NCBI RefSeq assembly: GCF_009498275.1
Contig: NZ_CP045643.1
Span: 4,030,001 to 4,094,000 of the forward strand
Direction: 5' to 3'
Source of the DNA: Streptomyces fagopyri
Lineage (GTDB): Bacteria; Actinomycetota; Actinomycetes; Streptomycetales; Streptomycetaceae
DNA length: 64,000 nucleotides
Shown: positions 61,410 to 64,000 of the stretch, piece after piece
Numbering within the stretch: the stretch's first letter is position 1
How the letters are laid out: the number at the start of each line of letters is the position of its first letter
The notes under the pieces: generated by a model
The model's input: only the letters and a program-made list of their open reading frames with translations
Told to the model about the DNA's origin: nothing
The model's database searches: none
Translations under genes and position numbers: made by a program

Positions 61410-62481
61410 GACGACCACGGAAGGCGCGGACACGATCGAGGCACTCACGCTGGTGCCCAAGGCCGGGGTCAGGCAGTCCATGAAGGACTTCAAGTCCGAC
61501 CAGGAAGTGCGCTGGTGCCCCGGCTGCGGGGACTACGCGGTCCTGGCCGCCGTACAGGGCTTCATGCCCGAACTCGGCCTCGCCAAGGAGAACATCGTCT
61601 TCGTCTCGGGCATCGGCTGCTCGTCCCGCTTCCCGTACTACATGAACACGTACGGCATGCACTCCATCCACGGCCGCGCGCCCGCCATCGCCACGGGACT
61701 CGCCTCCTCCCGCCGCGACCTGAGCGTGTGGGTGGTGACCGGGGACGGCGACGCGCTGTCGATCGGCGGCAACCACCTCATCCACGCGCTGCGCCGCAAC
61801 GTGAACCTGAAGATCCTGCTGTTCAACAACCGGATCTACGGCCTCACCAAGGGCCAGTACTCGCCGACCTCCGAGGTCGGAAAGATCACCAAGTCGACGC
61901 CGATGGGCTCGCTCGACGCGCCCTTCAACCCGGTGTCCCTGGCCATCGGCGCGGAGGCCTCCTTCGTCGCCCGGACCGTGGACTCCGACCGCAAACACCT
62001 CACCGACGTCCTGCGGCAGGCCGCCGCGCACCCGGGCACGGCACTGGTGGAGATCTACCAGAACTGCAACATCTTCAACGACGGCGCCTTCGAGGTGCTC
62101 AAGGACAAGCAGCAGGCCGAGGAAGCGGTCATCCGCCTCGAACACGGGCAGCGGATCCGCTTCGGCGCGGACGGCGCCAAGGGTGTCGTCCGGGACGCGC
62201 TGACCGGCGACCTGAAGATCGTCGCCGTCACCCCGGAGAACGAGTCCCACATCCTGGTCCACGACGCCCACGCCCCGTCACCGACCACCGCGTTCGCGCT
62301 CTCCCGGCTCGCCGATCCGGACACCCTGCACCACACCCCGATCGGCGTCCTGCGCTCCGTGGACCGGCCGGTCTACGACACCCAGATGGCCGACCAGCTC
62401 GACGCGGCCATCGAGCAGAACGGCAAGGGCGACCTGGCCACGCTGCTCGCCGGCCAAGACACCTGGACGGTCGTCGGCTGA
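61402..62481 (+). CDS. korB: 2-oxoglutarate:ferredoxin oxidoreductase, beta subunit
   Basis: A 359-residue thiamine-pyrophosphate subunit. The iron-sulfur ligand region is RWCPGCGDY (Cys39, Cys42) and GIGCSSRF (Cys73). The TPP motif is GDGDALSIGGNHLIHALRRN (residues 114-132) with NNRIYGLTKGQYSPTS. It pairs with KorA. The gene ends 15 bases before the convergent HxlR gene. Confidence 0.94.
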   Translation: MAETTTEGADTIEALTLVPKAGVRQSMKDFKSDQEVRWCPGCGDYAVLAAVQGFMPELGLAKENIVFVSGIGCSSRFPYYMNTYGMHSIHGRAPAIATGLASSRRDLSVWVVTGDGDALSIGGNHLIHALRRNVNLKILLFNNRIYGLTKGQYSPTSEVGKITKSTPMGSLDAPFNPVSLAIGAEASFVARTVDSDRKHLTDVLRQAAAHPGTALVEIYQNCNIFNDGAFEVLKDKQQAEEAVIRLEHGQRIRFGADGAKGVVRDALTGDLKIVAVTPENESHILVHDAHAPSPTTAFALSRLADPDTLHHTPIGVLRSVDRPVYDTQMADQLDAAIEQNGKGDLATLLAGQDTWTVVG

Positions 62482-62496
62482 CCGCGACCGAACGGC

Positions 62497-62928
62497 TCAG
62501 GAGGCCCGGGCGGCTGCCGCCCGGGCCTCGTCGTACGTGTGGCGGGCCTTCTCGACGTCGCCCATCCGATCCTTGGTCCACACGGCCAGCGCGCGCACCT
62601 GCTCGGCGGCCTCGCGGCCGAGCCCGGTGAGCGAGTAGTCGACGCGCGGCGGGATCACGGGTTTCGCGTCACGGTGCACGAGACCGTCCCGCTCCAGTGT
62701 CTGGAGGGTCTGGGTGAGCATCTTCTCGCTGACCCGGCCGATCGCCCGGCGCAGCTCGCTGAAGCGGTGGGGGCGGTCGAGGAGCTCGATCAGTACGAGC
62801 ACGCCCCAGCGGCTGGTGACGTGCTCCAGGACAAGGCGGTGGGGGCACATCGCCTCGCCGGTGTCGTACTTGCCGGCCGCCGGCTCACCGGCGGCGGCCC
62901 TGCTGACTGCCCGGGTACTTACGGTCAT
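62497..62928 (-). CDS. HxlR-family redox-type transcriptional regulator
   Basis: A 143-residue winged helix regulator. The HxlR core starts at CPHRLVLEHVTSRWGVLVLIELLDRPHRFSELRRAIGRVSEKMLTQTLQTLERDGL, with a single Cys28 at the position used for redox sensing in QorR/YodB-type repressors. It is divergent from a quinone-reductase-like gene with an 88-base intergenic operator region. Likely function: repression of the reductase, relieved by quinones, diamide or similar. This is inferred from organisation. Confidence 0.9.
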   Translation of the reverse strand: MTVSTRAVSRAAAGEPAAGKYDTGEAMCPHRLVLEHVTSRWGVLVLIELLDRPHRFSELRRAIGRVSEKMLTQTLQTLERDGLVHRDAKPVIPPRVDYSLTGLGREAAEQVRALAVWTKDRMGDVEKARHTYDEARAAAARAS

Positions 62929-62931
62929 GCC

Positions 62932-62956
62932 AGTACCTTACTTCAAAGTGGGTACT
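62932..62956. promoter_or_regulatory. Inverted repeat AGTACC-N13-GGTACT, probable HxlR operator
   Basis: Perfect 6-bp arms at 62932-62937 and 62951-62956 in the divergent promoter region, with a related GGGTACTTA inside the regulator start region (62914-62921). It is the best candidate for autoregulation and control of the divergent gene. Confidence 0.6.
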
Positions 62957-63016
62957 TTCCCAGAGTTAGCGCACCTCCTAGGGTTAGTGACAGACCACCC
63001 CACAAGGAGCTGACCC

Positions 63017-63871
63017 ATGAGCATCGTCGTCACCGGAGCCACCGGACACCTCGGCCGCCACGTCGTCGAAGGACTGCTGGAGAAGATTCCGGCCGACCGG
63101 ATCACCGCCGTCGTCCGCGACCCCGAGAAGGCCGCGGACTTCGCGGCCCGCGGCGTACGGATCGCGGTCGCGGACTACAACGAGCCCGAGACCTTCGGCA
63201 CCGTCTTCTCGGCCGGCGACAGGGTGCTGCTGATCTCCGGCAACGAGTTCGACAAGGGCCGCGTGAACCAGCACCAGGTCGTCCTCGACGCCGCCAAGGC
63301 CGCCGGGGTCGCCCTCTTCGTCTACACCAGCGCCCCGGGCGGCCTGACCGCCGCCCTCGCCGACGACCACCGCGGCACCGAGCAGGCCATCGCCGACTCC
63401 GGCATCACCTACGCCCTGCTGCGCAACGGCTGGTACAACGAGAACTACACCGAGAACCTCGCCCCGGTCCTCCAGTACGGCGCCGTCACCCAGGCCGCCG
63501 GGGAGGGCAGGATCGCTCCCGCCGCCCGCGCCGACTACGCGGCCGCCGCCGTGGCCGTACTGACCGGCGAGGGCCACGAGAACAAGACCTACGAGCTGAA
63601 CGGCGACACGGCCTGGGGCTTCGCCGAGTACGCCGCCGAGATCGCGAAGCAGTCCGGCAAGGAGATCGTCTACAACGCCGTCTCCGTCGAGGCCTTCACC
63701 GGCATCCTGGCCGGGGCCGGCCTGCCCGAGCCCCTCGCCGCGATCATCGCCGGCGTCGACGCGTCCATCGAGAAGGGCGAGCTCGCCGCGACCGGTGGCG
63801 ACCTGTCCCGCCTGACCGGGCGACCCACCACACCGATCGCCGAGTCGATCGCGGCGGCCCTGAAGGACTGA
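63017..63871 (+). CDS. NAD(P)H:quinone oxidoreductase, NmrA/QOR2 type
   Basis: A 284-residue Rossmann-fold protein. The dinucleotide motif is TGATGHLGRHVVEGLL (residue 7 onward), with VRDPEKAADFAARGV marking NADP preference, and YTSAPGGLTAALADDHRGTEQAIADSGITYALLRNGWYNENY typical of QOR2. It reduces quinones with NADPH. AAGGAG precedes ATG 63017. It is regulated, by inference, by the divergent HxlR protein. Confidence 0.92.
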   Translation: MSIVVTGATGHLGRHVVEGLLEKIPADRITAVVRDPEKAADFAARGVRIAVADYNEPETFGTVFSAGDRVLLISGNEFDKGRVNQHQVVLDAAKAAGVALFVYTSAPGGLTAALADDHRGTEQAIADSGITYALLRNGWYNENYTENLAPVLQYGAVTQAAGEGRIAPAARADYAAAAVAVLTGEGHENKTYELNGDTAWGFAEYAAEIAKQSGKEIVYNAVSVEAFTGILAGAGLPEPLAAIIAGVDASIEKGELAATGGDLSRLTGRPTTPIAESIAAALKD

Positions 63872-63897
63872 CCCCGCCCGGACACCGGCCTCTCACC

Positions 63898-63957
63898 CGC
63901 GCACCCTCGCCTGTCATGACCGTATGGCGATACGGACATGACAGGCGAGGGTGCGCG
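63898..63957. terminator. Exceptionally long hairpin after the quinone reductase
   Basis: Perfect 21-bp arms (CGCGCACCCTCGCCTGTCATG and complement), then one mismatch, then 6 more pairs and a GGCG loop. Positioned 27 bases after the stop. Works as a terminator by structure; the length is unusual. Confidence 0.8.
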
Positions 63958-64000
63958 GCGCTACCTTCTTGGAGGCTGCACGCGCGCAGCTGTGCGAGAG

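Overview
The window is a piece of a Streptomyces chromosome, or that of a very close relative. Evidence is the very high GC content with G/C-rich third codon positions, frequent GTG starts and one TTG start, a rare TTA codon, WXG100/mycosin-type secretion genes, a CYP158-type P450, and a ribosomal/RNA polymerase gene order typical of Streptomyces. This is read from sequence and family memory; no database search was possible.

Layout. 1-5.5 kb (minus strand): an accessory type VII (ESX-like) secretion cluster with helical WXG100-like proteins, a Gly/Pro-rich protein and a mycosin-like subtilase, interrupted by a decayed 1.2 kb stretch. 6.1-8.2 kb (plus): a broken DNA-binding-type gene, then a solitary P450 closely resembling biflaviolin synthase (CYP158). 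8.3-28.8 kb (minus): the translation/transcription core, read in transcription order as tRNA-Trp, secE, nusG, rplK, rplA, two LppX-like lipoproteins, rplJ, rplL, rpoB, rpoC, a DUF1707 membrane protein, rpsL, rpsG, fusA, tuf. Promoters, terminators and an L10 leader can be seen between these blocks.

29-44 kb: mixed housekeeping and small regulatory units. These include an aspartate-type aminotransferase, adenosine deaminase, murB, a TetR-MFS efflux pair with two matching operators, a HadA/HadB-type dehydratase pair with rpmG and tRNA-Met/Thr, an amidohydrolase carrying a TTA (bldA) codon, tRNA-Tyr, YajQ, GlsB, a SUKH protein, YccF and HtpX.

44-55 kb (minus): a tightly coupled nuoA-B-C-H-I-J-K-L-M-N operon. 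It lacks nuoD, E, F and G, and NuoB, NuoC and NuoI carry long low-complexity tails, so it is an auxiliary complex I-like set. 55-59 kb: two tandem NarL-type histidine kinases whose catalytic cores are almost identical in DNA, separated by five 20-bp direct repeats, followed by a response regulator. 59-64 kb: korA-korB (2-oxoglutarate:ferredoxin oxidoreductase) and a divergent HxlR regulator/quinone-reductase pair with an operator between them.

The strongest candidates for something undescribed are the NuoD/EFG-less complex I with repeat tails, the 20-bp repeat array between the duplicated kinases, the type VII accessory island with traces of a second protease, and the P450 without a polyketide synthase neighbour.
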